Both the position numbers and the translations under genes were made by a program. DNA of 64,000 bases. It comes from Bdellovibrionota bacterium (GTDB taxonomy: Bacteria > Bdellovibrionota > Bdellovibrionia > Bdellovibrionales > JAEYZS01). Every line of letters begins with the position of its first letter. The first letter of the stretch is position 1. Where the stretch lies: assembly GCA_040386775.1 (NCBI GenBank), contig JAZKEU010000001.1, positions 62,001 to 126,000 on the forward strand, written 5' to 3'. The notes under the pieces were generated by a model that did not search any database, was not told where the DNA came from, and worked only from the letters and a program-made list of their open reading frames with translations. Positions 1 through 8,338 of this stretch are shown one piece after another.

Positions 1-204
1 TATGCTGAACCAGATACTGACAGCGAAGGCAATCCGCTGGATATGTACGTATCTCTCTCATTGGTCATCAATGCCAAACAAGTCAGATGGGCGGATGGTC
101 GTTCTTATAAAGGAACATACACCGTAACTCAAGTTTCCAGCACTCCGGGTACGGAACTCTCAACGAAAACATTTAAAGGCAAAATTAGATGTGAGGGAGA
201 ATAA
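1..204 (+). CDS. C-terminal fragment of an unknown protein (5' end outside window)
   Basis: An open frame runs from base 1 to a TAA at 202-204 and encodes the last 67 residues of a protein that begins upstream of the window. The fragment is polar and looks beta-rich (alternating hydrophobic residues, many Thr/Ser/Val), with one Cys close to the C-terminus. That is typical of an exported beta domain, but no family is recognisable from this piece. A strong terminator follows 37 bases downstream, which supports this being a real gene end. Confidence 0.6.
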   Translation, partial: YAEPDTDSEGNPLDMYVSLSLVINAKQVRWADGRSYKGTYTVTQVSSTPGTELSTKTFKGKIRCEGE

Positions 205-240
205 TCGTCGAGATACTAGTTTACTTTAAACTGACTTAAT

Positions 241-274
241 AAAGCGCCGACTCAAAAAAGTCGGCGTTTTTTTT
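241..274 (+). terminator. Rho-independent terminator
   Basis: A perfect 8-bp stem (CGCCGACT at 245-252 with AGTCGGCG at 259-266) closes a 6-base A-rich loop and is followed by eight T residues (267-274). It ends the truncated gene at the window edge and separates it from the convergent HiPIP gene. The opposite strand has no comparable T run, so termination is probably one-directional. Confidence 0.9.
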
Positions 275-283
275 AGTTTTTGA

Positions 284-649
284 TTAAGCAGGAACCGCGG
301 GATTGTGTGTCCAAGTTGGGCACCACGCAGTAGGTTTTACTTTTTTGTTGTTATCAGTGATAATTGTGCAAAGACCGTTTTGGAACAATATGCAGTTTGC
401 GCAAGTTTGCTTTTCAAATGTAATTCCGCTTTTTGCAACTTGATCAGCTTTTGCAACTTTTGATTTGTCCTCTACATATTTAATCGTTGCAGCTGCACCT
501 TTTCCAGGTACGGCTTGGCCAACTTCAGCGGCTGCAGCTCCTGCATCCCCTTTTTTCTTCTTCTTTTCTTGAGCAAATGCCATATTGCCCATAGCAAGAA
601 CTGCGGGTACGGCAAGAATCATTTTCAGGAAACTACGTCTAGAGTTCAT
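284..649 (-). CDS. High-potential iron-sulfur protein (HiPIP), Tat-exported
   Basis: A 121-residue protein starting MNSRRSFLK, a twin-arginine (Tat) signal followed by a hydrophobic stretch and an AFA cleavage site. After an Ala/Lys-rich linker, the C-terminal domain carries four Cys spaced C-x2-C-x7-C-x15-C and ends in a Trp-rich segment. This is the [4Fe-4S] pattern of HiPIPs, small periplasmic one-electron carriers that fold in the cytoplasm before Tat export. The start is placed at 649 because GGAGG lies just upstream; a longer frame from 661 would translate the Shine-Dalgarno itself. No redox partner gene lies next to it. The family call is confident from the Cys pattern plus Tat signal; its partner oxidase or reductase cannot be inferred. 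Confidence 0.85.
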   Translation of the reverse strand: MNSRRSFLKMILAVPAVLAMGNMAFAQEKKKKKGDAGAAAAEVGQAVPGKGAAATIKYVEDKSKVAKADQVAKSGITFEKQTCANCILFQNGLCTIITDNNKKVKPTAWCPTWTHNPAVPA

Positions 650-761
650 TAGAACCTCCATAGGTTAACGTTAATCATTAAGCTTTCAATGCGTTTTCAA
701 TTATTATTCATTTAGATATACTTGGCAAGCGCAAGACAGAGGAGTACATTAAAATATATAA

Positions 762-1670
762 ATGAAAGTCAATCTCAAGAAGCTCCAAACTGAAAATGCA
801 ATCCTCAATATATTGCTATCGACTTTATTTTTTGCGTTTATGAATGTGGTCGTAAAATACTTAAAGGACATCCCTTTTTTCGAACTCGTATTTTTTAGAG
901 CCACCATTTCCTGCATCATTGGGTACTTTACTTTAAAACAAATGAAGATTTCCTTTAAGCCCAGTAATCCTAAAATGATTTTACTTAGGGGTATAACGGG
1001 AACAATTTCCTTAATGCTATTTTTTTATACATTACAGAGAATGCCGCTTACGACGGCAGTTACGATCCAATATTTGGCTCCTCTCTTCACGGCGATTTTA
1101 GCGGGATTTATTTTAAATGAGAAAACGACTTGGCTTCAGTGGTTCTTTTTATTGTTTTCTTTTTTGGGTGTGATGATGGTGAAAGGATTTGATTACCGCA
1201 TCAGCTGGATAGAATTGGGTCTAGGAATTACCGCCGCCTTTATGTCAGGTCTTACTTACAATTTGATCAGAAAATTAAAAGATCAAGAGCCTCCAATAAG
1301 AATCGTATTTTACTTTCCGATGGTAAGTGCAATCATTTCATTTCCATTTTTGTTTACAGAGATAGGTGGTGGATGGGTTACGCCAGATTTTAGACAATCA
1401 CTACTCTTTCTCTTTTTAGGGATTGTGACGTGGTTTGCTCAGCTTTTTATGACCAAGGCTTACCAGGCGGATGCCCCAGGCTATATCAGTATTTTTAACT
1501 ATCTCGGAATTTTCTTAGGCGCAGGCTTTGGTTACATCTTTTTTGATGAGACTCTGACTGTTCTTGCAAGTTTCGGGATTTTGATTATCCTTGTAAGTGT
1601 AGTTTTAAGTACGCTTTATCAGAACTATATTAAGCGCAAAGGAAAATACGTTGGCAAACTCACACGATAA
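762..1670 (+). CDS. DMT-superfamily (EamA) transporter
   Basis: A 302-residue, very hydrophobic inner-membrane protein with about ten predicted transmembrane segments arranged as two EamA repeats of roughly 140 residues each, separated by a charged loop near residue 170. Family members export or import small metabolites such as amino acids, nucleotides or S-adenosylmethionine; the substrate cannot be told from sequence. The early FFELVFFRA and a Pro- and Gly-rich repeat boundary are typical. A purine-rich GGAG lies about 17 bases upstream of the ATG, rather far for a Shine-Dalgarno. The gene overlaps the following cation transporter by 20 bases, so the two are probably cotranscribed. Confidence 0.85.
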   Translation: MKVNLKKLQTENAILNILLSTLFFAFMNVVVKYLKDIPFFELVFFRATISCIIGYFTLKQMKISFKPSNPKMILLRGITGTISLMLFFYTLQRMPLTTAVTIQYLAPLFTAILAGFILNEKTTWLQWFFLLFSFLGVMMVKGFDYRISWIELGLGITAAFMSGLTYNLIRKLKDQEPPIRIVFYFPMVSAIISFPFLFTEIGGGWVTPDFRQSLLFLFLGIVTWFAQLFMTKAYQADAPGYISIFNYLGIFLGAGFGYIFFDETLTVLASFGILIILVSVVLSTLYQNYIKRKGKYVGKLTR

Positions 1671-2622
1671 TCACAATCACGATGACCATGGCGGGCATGA
1701 TCATAAACATGATCACAAGCCTGGTCATTCACATAGTCACCATGGGCATCACCATCATTATGTTCCGGGTATGACGACACAAAAAAAGTTATTCGTGGTT
1801 TTCCTTTTAAATTTTACTATGGCCATTGTAGAACTGATCGGTGGCATCATGACAAACAGTACAGCAATTCTTTCTGATGCTCTTCATGATTTTGGAGACA
1901 GTTTGTCTTTAGCTCTCAGTTGGTATTTAGAAAAAGTTTCTAATAAGAAAAGTGATAAACAATTCTCTTTTGGTTATCGTAGATTTTCGCTTCTTGCAGC
2001 TGTAATCAACTCAGTAATTTTATTGGGTGGGTCGATTTGGATTTTGACGGAAGTGATTCCTAGACTTATGAATCCAGAGTCGGTGCATGCCAAAGGAATG
2101 ATGTACTTTGCTATTGCGGGACTGGTCGTAAATGGTGCGTCTGTTTTGTTGATAAGAACCGGGACCTCGCTGAATGAAAGAGTAGTTTCATGGCATTTGA
2201 TGGAAGATGTATTGGGATGGCTTGCGGTGCTGATTGTCTCCATCGTTTTGCAGTTTAAAGACATTCCGATTCTTGACCCGATTTTATCATTGATGATCAC
2301 TACGATCATTGTGTTCAATGTGTTTAGGAATTTTAAGCAAGTCTTTTTCGTATTCATGCAATCAACCCCAGCTTCGATCAATCAAACTCTGATAGAGGAA
2401 GCATTAGCAAAGCACAAAAGTATTTCTAAGGTTTATCACACACACGTTTGGTCTCTCGATGGTGAAAGACATGTGCTCACTACGCATATAGTTCTCAAGG
2501 CTGACGCCGATAAAGAGAGTTATCTTGAAGTGCAAAAGTGGGCGAGAGATGAAGTTAAAAAATACGGTCTCTGGCATACCACTATTGAGATAGAGTTCAC
2601 GGAATCTACGACAGAATGTTAA
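1651..2622 (+). CDS. Cation diffusion facilitator (zinc/cadmium/cobalt efflux)
   Basis: A 323-residue CDF transporter that exports divalent cations, most likely Zn(II), in exchange for protons. The N-terminal ~38 residues are extremely His-rich (HDNHNHDDH, HSHSHHGHHHH), a cytoplasmic metal-binding tail. Six transmembrane helices follow. The two intramembrane metal-site HxxxD motifs are visible as HDFGD in helix 2 and HLMED in helix 5, as in ZitB/CzcD. The last ~90 residues form the cytoplasmic dimerisation domain. The start is a TTG at 1651 with AAAGGA upstream, inside the end of the preceding EamA gene (20-base overlap), implying translational coupling. Confidence 0.92.
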   Translation: MANSHDNHNHDDHGGHDHKHDHKPGHSHSHHGHHHHYVPGMTTQKKLFVVFLLNFTMAIVELIGGIMTNSTAILSDALHDFGDSLSLALSWYLEKVSNKKSDKQFSFGYRRFSLLAAVINSVILLGGSIWILTEVIPRLMNPESVHAKGMMYFAIAGLVVNGASVLLIRTGTSLNERVVSWHLMEDVLGWLAVLIVSIVLQFKDIPILDPILSLMITTIIVFNVFRNFKQVFFVFMQSTPASINQTLIEEALAKHKSISKVYHTHVWSLDGERHVLTTHIVLKADADKESYLEVQKWARDEVKKYGLWHTTIEIEFTESTTEC

Positions 2623-2735
2623 TTTCTTTTAATATATTCAGTTCGGCACAGCCTTTGCTCTTAAATCCATTATAAATTGTTTGAATTTTAACATTCAGGT
2701 CTCCAGGCTATTTGGTAAGATCTAAGGAATTTTAT

Positions 2736-3554
2736 ATGAAATTATCTAGTTTGATTTTGGCACTAGTTTTAACTTTTAGTGTAATCGGTTCAAAAGTTTT
2801 CGCGAATACCTGTGCAGGTCTTTTTGAGTCACAGGTTCTAAAACAGCTTCTAAAGAATGTTGAAATGTCAGAGCCAGTATCCATGAATGCGGGTGATGTT
2901 TTATTGGACATGTTCGAGCAAATCTTAAATGCTCCAAATAACTCTACTGTAAAAATTTATACAAAAACCATTAGAAACGACGGGATTGGTGCTTTGCTAC
3001 TTTTGGTGTCAGTTCACGAATCTAGAAAAGGACGCGGTTTAAAATTCGAATTCAATCTAGAAGATGATTCTGTTTCTAGAATTCATAGTCTCTTTGCAGA
3101 AAGATCCACAAACAAAGTGAATCTTAGTGATGCGAGTACTTTAGAAAAATTCCGTGGAGATTCAGTGGTCGTAATTCAAAACAAAGACTACGCCAGCGTA
3201 TATAGATTCAACGGAGATTTGACATCAATAAGTCTTAAAAATTCTGCTAAAAAAAGACCTATTCCCGTGACGTATGAGGGGCGGAATATGTTGAGAGCGT
3301 CACCATTTCATAACGTCGATGGTGTTCAGTATGTACTATTTAAGGATTTGGATCAGGCTTCTTTAGATTTTATTTCGAACATAGGCGGTTCATACGATTT
3401 GAATCACAGATCCAAAATTAAAATGGAAGAAAACGATATCGTCATGATCAGTGAAAAAGCCTATGATCTTGCATTGCAATTGTATGTACAGAAAAAAGGA
3501 TCGGCTCCTAAAGAATCTATGAATATGCTTCAGATTTTAAAAGCTGCACTCTAA
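2736..3554 (+). CDS. Secreted protein of unknown function
   Basis: A 272-residue protein with a clear Sec signal peptide (MKLSSLILALVL... cut near VFA-NT), so periplasmic or beyond. The mature part is soluble, mixed alpha/beta, with one Cys near its N-terminus and no motif I recognise. The start is set at 2736 because TAAGGA lies about eight bases upstream and the signal peptide begins there; an upstream TTG (2712) would add a charged extension before the signal. The gene is convergent with dcd and their stop codons overlap. Function unknown. Confidence 0.75.
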   Translation: MKLSSLILALVLTFSVIGSKVFANTCAGLFESQVLKQLLKNVEMSEPVSMNAGDVLLDMFEQILNAPNNSTVKIYTKTIRNDGIGALLLLVSVHESRKGRGLKFEFNLEDDSVSRIHSLFAERSTNKVNLSDASTLEKFRGDSVVVIQNKDYASVYRFNGDLTSISLKNSAKKRPIPVTYEGRNMLRASPFHNVDGVQYVLFKDLDQASLDFISNIGGSYDLNHRSKIKMEENDIVMISEKAYDLALQLYVQKKGSAPKESMNMLQILKAAL

Positions 3555-4084
3555 AAATTCTTCCACATCATGGATTCGGTCGGTTGATCAGTTCTTGCGT
3601 TGTACTTCGCATTTGATTTTTTGTTGTAGTAGTTTGTGATGTCGCCTTTGATTTCAAAGTAAATCAGCTGACCAATCGGCATTCCTGCATACACTCTCAC
3701 AGGTTTTTTCACAGAAATTTCCAAAGTCCAATAGTTACAGAAACCCACATCACCTTTACCAGCCGTGGCATGGATATCGATTCCTAAACGACCGACGCTA
3801 GATTTTCCTTCAAGGAATGGAACATGTTTGTGAGTTTCGGTGTATTCTTCCGTCACGCCCAAATAAAACTGATCAGGCATTAATACATAACCTTCGGGTG
3901 GGATGGTTACGGGTTGAATTTTATTGTGTTTCTTAGAATCTAAAATTTCATCTGTATAGAGAGCAAGAGTTGCTCCGAGATGCACATCGTAGGAGTTGGT
4001 GCCTAAACATTTTGGTCTATAGGGTTCAACAACGATGGATTTTTCTTCAATGCACTTTAGAATTTCTTGGTCTGTGAGAATCAT
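3551..4084 (-). CDS. dcd: dCTP deaminase
   Basis: A 177-residue protein of the trimeric dUTPase-like fold. It deaminates dCTP to dUTP (the usual route to dTMP), with the possibility, unproven here, of the bifunctional dCTP deaminase/dUTPase activity. The active-site segment GKSSVGRLG holds the conserved Ser and Arg, and the catalytic Glu is in NYWTLEIS; GMPIGQLIYFE is the typical C-terminal strand. The start at 4084 (MILTDQEIL) has AAGGA upstream and matches the family N-terminus; a frame open to 4120 adds 12 residues without support. It is cytoplasmic and appears to be a single gene, convergent with the secreted protein before it. Confidence 0.9.
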   Translation of the reverse strand: MILTDQEILKCIEEKSIVVEPYRPKCLGTNSYDVHLGATLALYTDEILDSKKHNKIQPVTIPPEGYVLMPDQFYLGVTEEYTETHKHVPFLEGKSSVGRLGIDIHATAGKGDVGFCNYWTLEISVKKPVRVYAGMPIGQLIYFEIKGDITNYYNKKSNAKYNARTDQPTESMMWKNF

Positions 4085-4193
4085 GATTTTCCTTGGTTTA
4101 GATAGAGTACCTTTTAGCAATCAGGGGGAGTCTAAGCAATAAGGTTGCAATGCATTATTTATAATTAGCTCTTAAAAGCTACAAGGACTTCTC

Positions 4194-4217
4194 ATGTTCA
4201 GATATGTATTTATTTAG
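4194..4217 (+). other. Seven-codon leader ORF overlapping the next gene's start
   Basis: AAGGA at 4183-4187 is well placed for the ATG at 4194, which opens a seven-codon frame (MFRYVFI) ending in a TAG whose last base is the first base of the GTG start of the pseudouridine synthase gene. The downstream GTG has no Shine-Dalgarno of its own. The arrangement suggests that ribosomes finishing the minicistron restart on the GTG. Whether it regulates or is only a loading site is inference. Confidence 0.4.
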
Positions 4218-4915
4218 TGAGCAGTATCAAAAAAGTACCAAAAAAATATCAGCCGAAAGGTTACAAGATTTTGCATGAAGATGTAGATCTTTTGGTGGGG
4301 AGCAAGTCGCCGGGTTATCTTACGGTGGCGGCGAAGTTTGATAAAGTGAATACGATTCACAATGCTCTTAATCAGTATGTGAGAAAAGGAAATCCTCGTT
4401 CGCGGAACTGCGTCTTTGTGGTGCACAGATTGGATCAAGCAACTTCAGGAGTTTTGATTTTTGCAAAAACGGAAAGCGTTCAGCAGTACTTAAAAAACAA
4501 TTGGAAATCTACAGTAAAAACTTACTACACGATCGTTCATGGAAAAATGAAAGATAAAAAAGGTTTGATCGAAAGTTATCTCACCGAAGATGAAGATTAC
4601 GTGATTCATTCAAGCCAAAAAGACAACCAAGGTAAGCTTGCGCAAACGGAATACGAAGTTCTAAATGAAACAGATAAATATTCTTTGATAAAAATAAACC
4701 TTCTTACAGGTAGAAAAAATCAAATTCGTGTCCATATGGCAGACAAAGGTTGCCCTGTTGTGGGTGACGAGAAGTACGGAAAGAAAGATAATTTTAGAGA
4801 TCTATACCTTCACTCAAGCTCCATTGAATTCACGCATCCCTTTAAAGCACGGAGAATGAGCTTTAAAGCGGATGTTCCTTCTTATTTTAAAAAGTTAATC
4901 GAATTTGATTACTGA
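4217..4915 (+). CDS. RluA-family 23S rRNA/tRNA pseudouridine synthase
   Basis: A 232-residue enzyme that isomerises specific uridines in structured RNA to pseudouridine. The family signature HRLDQATSG (about residues 73-81) includes the catalytic Asp, and ITLLTGRKNQIR-type and GCPVVGDEKYG segments follow as in RluA/RluC/TruC relatives. There is no N-terminal S4 domain, so it resembles RluA or TruC more than RluC/D; the exact target base is unknown. The start is a GTG without its own ribosome-binding site, coupled to a seven-codon leader frame. It is convergent with the following minus-strand gene. Confidence 0.88.
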   Translation: MSSIKKVPKKYQPKGYKILHEDVDLLVGSKSPGYLTVAAKFDKVNTIHNALNQYVRKGNPRSRNCVFVVHRLDQATSGVLIFAKTESVQQYLKNNWKSTVKTYYTIVHGKMKDKKGLIESYLTEDEDYVIHSSQKDNQGKLAQTEYEVLNETDKYSLIKINLLTGRKNQIRVHMADKGCPVVGDEKYGKKDNFRDLYLHSSSIEFTHPFKARRMSFKADVPSYFKKLIEFDY

Positions 4916-4925
4916 GCCTTAGATA

Positions 4926-5567
4926 TTAAATATCTTTTGATTCAATAATTACGGTTTCTTTAGAAAGTACTTTGGCTTCGTCAAGCATTCTTTGAGCGAG
5001 CAGCCGAGCATCGGTACCTACAATTTTTTGAAGTTTAGTAGGTAATATTAAAGAAATTTTTTTAAATGCTTCAATAAATAATTTCTCGGTAGGTCGCCTT
5101 GCTTTTCTATTTCCAATAAGTAATCCAGGTCTGAAGATTACAAGAGAAGGTATGTCTTGCGCCATAAGGGCAAGCTCTGTTTCGCCCTTGATCTTGCTGT
5201 AGAAAATAGGAGACTTGGGATTAGCACCTGAAGCTGAAACCACGGTGAGTGATTTTGCATCGTTGGCTTTAGCAATTTTTGCAAAATCCACAATGGCATT
5301 GAAATCAACTTTACGAAAATTTTCTTTGCTACCGGCGTCTTTAATGGTTGTACCTAAGCACGAAAAATAAAGATCTCCTTTGAGATCTAAAATGTGTTGA
5401 TCGAGCTTAGAAAAATCAGAAACAATAACTTCTTTTAGCTTCGGACTGTTAATATTCAAAGACTTTCGCGATACAGAAATTACGGAGGTGATTTCTGTAT
5501 TTGTCAAAAGAAGTTGCACAAGATATGATCCAACCAATCCGGTAGCTCCTGCGATAACTGCTATCAT
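4926..5567 (-). CDS. NAD(P)-binding Rossmann oxidoreductase (HTATIP2/YbjT-like)
   Basis: A 213-residue short-chain-like protein opening with MIAVIAGATGLVG, the GxxGxxG dinucleotide-binding loop of the atypical SDR group that includes HTATIP2/TIP30-type and NmrA-like proteins. The YSKIKGETE segment supplies the Tyr-x-x-x-Lys pair of the extended SDR active site. The substrate is unknown. It lies five bases downstream of clpB on the same strand with its own AGGTAA, so it is probably the second gene of the clpB heat-shock operon, a tenuous hint of a stress role. Confidence 0.8.
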   Translation of the reverse strand: MIAVIAGATGLVGSYLVQLLLTNTEITSVISVSRKSLNINSPKLKEVIVSDFSKLDQHILDLKGDLYFSCLGTTIKDAGSKENFRKVDFNAIVDFAKIAKANDAKSLTVVSASGANPKSPIFYSKIKGETELALMAQDIPSLVIFRPGLLIGNRKARRPTEKLFIEAFKKISLILPTKLQKIVGTDARLLAQRMLDEAKVLSKETVIIESKDI

Positions 5568-5572
5568 TTTAC

Positions 5573-8167
5573 CTACTTCACCGTGAATTCTAGTTTTTCA
5601 TTTTTAACATCAATCTCTACATGAGATCCATCTTTGACTTCGCCGGCGATAAATTTTCTCCCAAGTTGAGTTTCGATATTGCGTTGGATAAATCTTTTTA
5701 AAGGCCTTGCTCCGTAAATTGGATCGTAGGCTTCTTCCGCAATAAATTTTTTCGCTTTTTCCGTCACAGAAATTTTAATATTTCTATCGGTTAGACGTTT
5801 TGTGATTTGTGCCAATTGAATATCTACGATTTTTCCGATCTCTGAGAGTTTCAGCGGGCTAAACAATACCACCTCATCCACTCGGTTTAAAAACTCTGGA
5901 CGGAAGTGACTTGTTAGTTCTTTTAAAACTCGATCTCTAGTTTTTTCTGAAATATCTCCGCCGTCTTTGATTTCTTCAATTAGGATTGGCGCGCCAATAT
6001 TGGAAGTCATAATGATCACTGTGTTCTTAAAGTTTACTGTTTTTCCTTGAGAGTCTGTCACTCTACCGTCGTCTAAAACTTGCAGAAGAACGTTGAACAC
6101 ATCTGGATGCGCTTTTTCAATTTCATCAAACAGGATTACAGAGTAGGGTTTGCGTCTTACGGCTTCAGTGAGTTGTCCGCCTTCATCGTAGCCTACATAT
6201 CCTGGAGGTGCGCCGATCAAGCGAGATACCGCATGCTTTTCCATATACTCGGACATATCAATGCGGATGATATTGTCTTCGGAATCAAAAAGATTTTCTG
6301 CAAGGGCTCTTGCGAGTTCTGTTTTGCCAACACCCGTTGGTCCTAGGAACATGAATGAGCCAATTGGGCGCTTAGGATCTTTGATTCCAGCTCTTGCTCT
6401 TATAACTGCATCAGAAACAAGTTCTACGGCTTCGTCTTGGCCAATCACGCGGTCGTGTAAAATTTCTGAAAGTTTAAGAAGTTTATCTTTTTCGCCTTGA
6501 AGAAGTCTTTTTACAGGAATGCCGGTCCACTTGGCAACAATGTCTGCGATTTCGTCTTCATTCACTTCTTCTGTCAAAAGTTTTGTTTCTTGCGCGTTTT
6601 CTTCTAAGCCTTTTAATTTTTTCTCGAGCTCTGGAATTTTACCCAGTTTTAGTTCTGCGGCTTTTTCTAAATCATAGCTTCTCTCGGCTTTTTCGAGTTC
6701 GTTTCGGTATTGCTCAATCTGTTCACGGATTTTCCGAACATCTAAGTTTTGACCTTTTTCTTTTTCCCATTGAGCTTTCATGGTTGAGGATTCAGTTTTA
6801 AGATCTGCGATTTCTTTTTGTAATTTCTGAAGGCGATCTTTACTTTGTTCGTCTTTTTCTTTTCTTAAAGCCGTCTCTTCGATTTGTAGCTGCATCATGC
6901 GTCTCGTGATTTGATCGAGCTCTGAGGGCATTGAATCGAGTTCTGTTCGGATTTTTGCACAAGCTTCATCGACCAAATCAATCGCTTTATCAGGTAAGAA
7001 TCTATCAGTAATATACCTATCAGACAAAACCGCAGCAGAAACCAGGGCTCTGTCTTGAATCTTTACGCCATGATGCACTTCGAATCTTTCTTTGATCCCT
7101 CTCAAGATAGAAATTGTATCTTCCACGTTGGGTTGTTCGACCAATACAGTTTGGAAGCGTCTTTCTAGAGCCGGATCTTTTTCAATGTATTTACGATACT
7201 CATCAAGTGTTGTAGCGCCAATGCAGTGGAGCTCTCCACGGGCAAGCATAGGCTTTAGCAATTGACCAGCATCCATTGCTCCGTCTGATTTTCCTGCACC
7301 CACAATTGTGTGCAACTCATCAATAAATAATACGATTCTTCCTTCGGATTTTTTAATTTCATTGAGAACGGCTTTTAACCTCTCTTCAAATTCGCCGCGG
7401 TATTTTGCTCCGGCAACAAGGGCGCCCATATCGAGAGCAAATACCGTTTTATCTTTCAGCCCTTCAGGCACATCACCACGAACAATTCTTTGGGCCAAGC
7501 CTTCGGCGATAGCTGTTTTACCTACCCCGGGTTCACCAATCAAAACAGGATTATTTTTTGTTTTTCGAGAGAGGATTCTGATAACGCGACGAATTTCTGA
7601 ATCTCGACCGATCACAGGATCCATTTTTCCGTTGTTGGCTTCTTTTACTAAATCACGACCGTACTTTTCTAAAACTTGATATGTCTCTTCTGGATTTTGT
7701 GATGTCACTTTTTGGCTTCCTCTAATTTTGGTTAAAGTTTTTAAGAAATTATCTTTAACGATCGAGTTTTTCTTAAAAATTTGGAATATATTTTGCGGTT
7801 CTTGTTTTTCTAAGACCGCTAAAATAAAATGTTCTACGGAAATATATTCATCGCCAAATTTTTTGGCTTCTTTTTCTGCGCTCGACATTAAAAGATTTAA
7901 TTTTGGTGTAATATAAATCTTATTGGGATCGGCGCCAGAACCGGTAACACTGGGACGCTTGTTTAATTCTGTTTGAATATCATTTGTTATATTCTTTAAA
8001 TTTACACCTAGGTTATTAAATATTTCTGGAATGAGTCCGTGATCTTGCTTAAGTAGTGCGTAGATTAGATGATCTACATCCACATCTTGATGTTTATTTT
8101 CTGCGGAGATATTTTGAGCGCTCTGAAGGGCTTCTTGGCTTTTTTGTGTAAATTTATTTATATCCAT
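5573..8167 (-). CDS. clpB: ClpB protein disaggregase
   Basis: An 864-residue Hsp100 AAA+ chaperone that, with DnaK, pulls polypeptides out of aggregates. Order: N-terminal Clp repeat domain (1-150), NBD1 with Walker [10 protein letters not shown] (~205) and Walker [10 protein letters not shown], the coiled-coil middle domain that distinguishes ClpB from ClpA/C (~400-530), and NBD2 with GPTGVGKTE (~610) and the C-terminal D2-small domain. The length matches E. coli ClpB (857). The start at 8167 ([11 protein letters not shown]) matches the family; an upstream ATG at 8212 would run through the promoter. No good Shine-Dalgarno precedes 8167, and a heat-shock-like promoter sits so close that the mRNA may be leaderless. 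The gene is divergent from hsp20. Confidence 0.97.
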   Translation of the reverse strand: MDINKFTQKSQEALQSAQNISAENKHQDVDVDHLIYALLKQDHGLIPEIFNNLGVNLKNITNDIQTELNKRPSVTGSGADPNKIYITPKLNLLMSSAEKEAKKFGDEYISVEHFILAVLEKQEPQNIFQIFKKNSIVKDNFLKTLTKIRGSQKVTSQNPEETYQVLEKYGRDLVKEANNGKMDPVIGRDSEIRRVIRILSRKTKNNPVLIGEPGVGKTAIAEGLAQRIVRGDVPEGLKDKTVFALDMGALVAGAKYRGEFEERLKAVLNEIKKSEGRIVLFIDELHTIVGAGKSDGAMDAGQLLKPMLARGELHCIGATTLDEYRKYIEKDPALERRFQTVLVEQPNVEDTISILRGIKERFEVHHGVKIQDRALVSAAVLSDRYITDRFLPDKAIDLVDEACAKIRTELDSMPSELDQITRRMMQLQIEETALRKEKDEQSKDRLQKLQKEIADLKTESSTMKAQWEKEKGQNLDVRKIREQIEQYRNELEKAERSYDLEKAAELKLGKIPELEKKLKGLEENAQETKLLTEEVNEDEIADIVAKWTGIPVKRLLQGEKDKLLKLSEILHDRVIGQDEAVELVSDAVIRARAGIKDPKRPIGSFMFLGPTGVGKTELARALAENLFDSEDNIIRIDMSEYMEKHAVSRLIGAPPGYVGYDEGGQLTEAVRRKPYSVILFDEIEKAHPDVFNVLLQVLDDGRVTDSQGKTVNFKNTVIIMTSNIGAPILIEEIKDGGDISEKTRDRVLKELTSHFRPEFLNRVDEVVLFSPLKLSEIGKIVDIQLAQITKRLTDRNIKISVTEKAKKFIAEEAYDPIYGARPLKRFIQRNIETQLGRKFIAGEVKDGSHVEIDVKNEKLEFTVK

Positions 8168-8172
8168 GGCTC

Positions 8173-8203
8173 TAATGTGTTGTTCATAACAATTTCTGTC
8201 AAG
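8173..8203 (-). promoter_or_regulatory. Heat-shock (sigma-32-like) promoter of clpB
   Basis: On the minus strand, CTTGACA (8203-8197) and CACATTA (8179-8173) are separated by 17 bases, resembling the sigma-32 pattern CTTGAA-N13..17-CCCATNT. The same pair occurs in front of hsp20. Only five bases separate the -10-like box from the clpB ATG, so the expected transcription start falls at the ATG itself. A sigma-70 reading (TTGACA with a poor -10) cannot be excluded. Confidence 0.6.
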
Positions 8204-8262
8204 GGCGAGCATTAGTAGTTTTTAAGAATTCTAATAATCGATCAGTTGGCTTTTAGGAAGGC

Positions 8263-8293
8263 CTTGACAGCTTTGAAAGCACTTACACATTTA
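8263..8293 (+). promoter_or_regulatory. Heat-shock (sigma-32-like) promoter of hsp20
   Basis: CTTGACA (8263-8269), a 16-base spacer and CACATTTA (8286-8293) match the box pair found divergently upstream of clpB. The predicted start, about 40 bases before the hsp20 ATG, leaves room for a leader with an inverted repeat and a strong Shine-Dalgarno. Confidence 0.6.
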
Positions 8294-8302
8294 ATGTAGA
8301 TC

Positions 8303-8321
8303 AAGTGGTTACAATCCACTT
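8303..8321. promoter_or_regulatory. Inverted repeat in the hsp20 leader (operator or RNA hairpin)
   Basis: AAGTGG (8303-8308) and CCACTT (8316-8321) form a perfect 6-bp inverted repeat with a 7-base spacer. It lies between the predicted transcription start and the AGGAGG ribosome-binding site (8326-8331). It could be a repressor site or a weak RNA thermometer stem. It is not the long CIRCE element. Confidence 0.4.
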
Positions 8322-8338
8322 TAATAGGAGGAAAAGTT

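Noticed and set aside
5573-8212. clpB starting at the upstream ATG 8212
   Set aside because: The extra 15 residues would run through the promoter motif and do not resemble the ClpB N-terminus.
8303-8321. A CIRCE (HrcA) operator at hsp20
   Set aside because: The inverted repeat has 6-bp arms and does not match the 9-bp TTAGCACTC arms of CIRCE.
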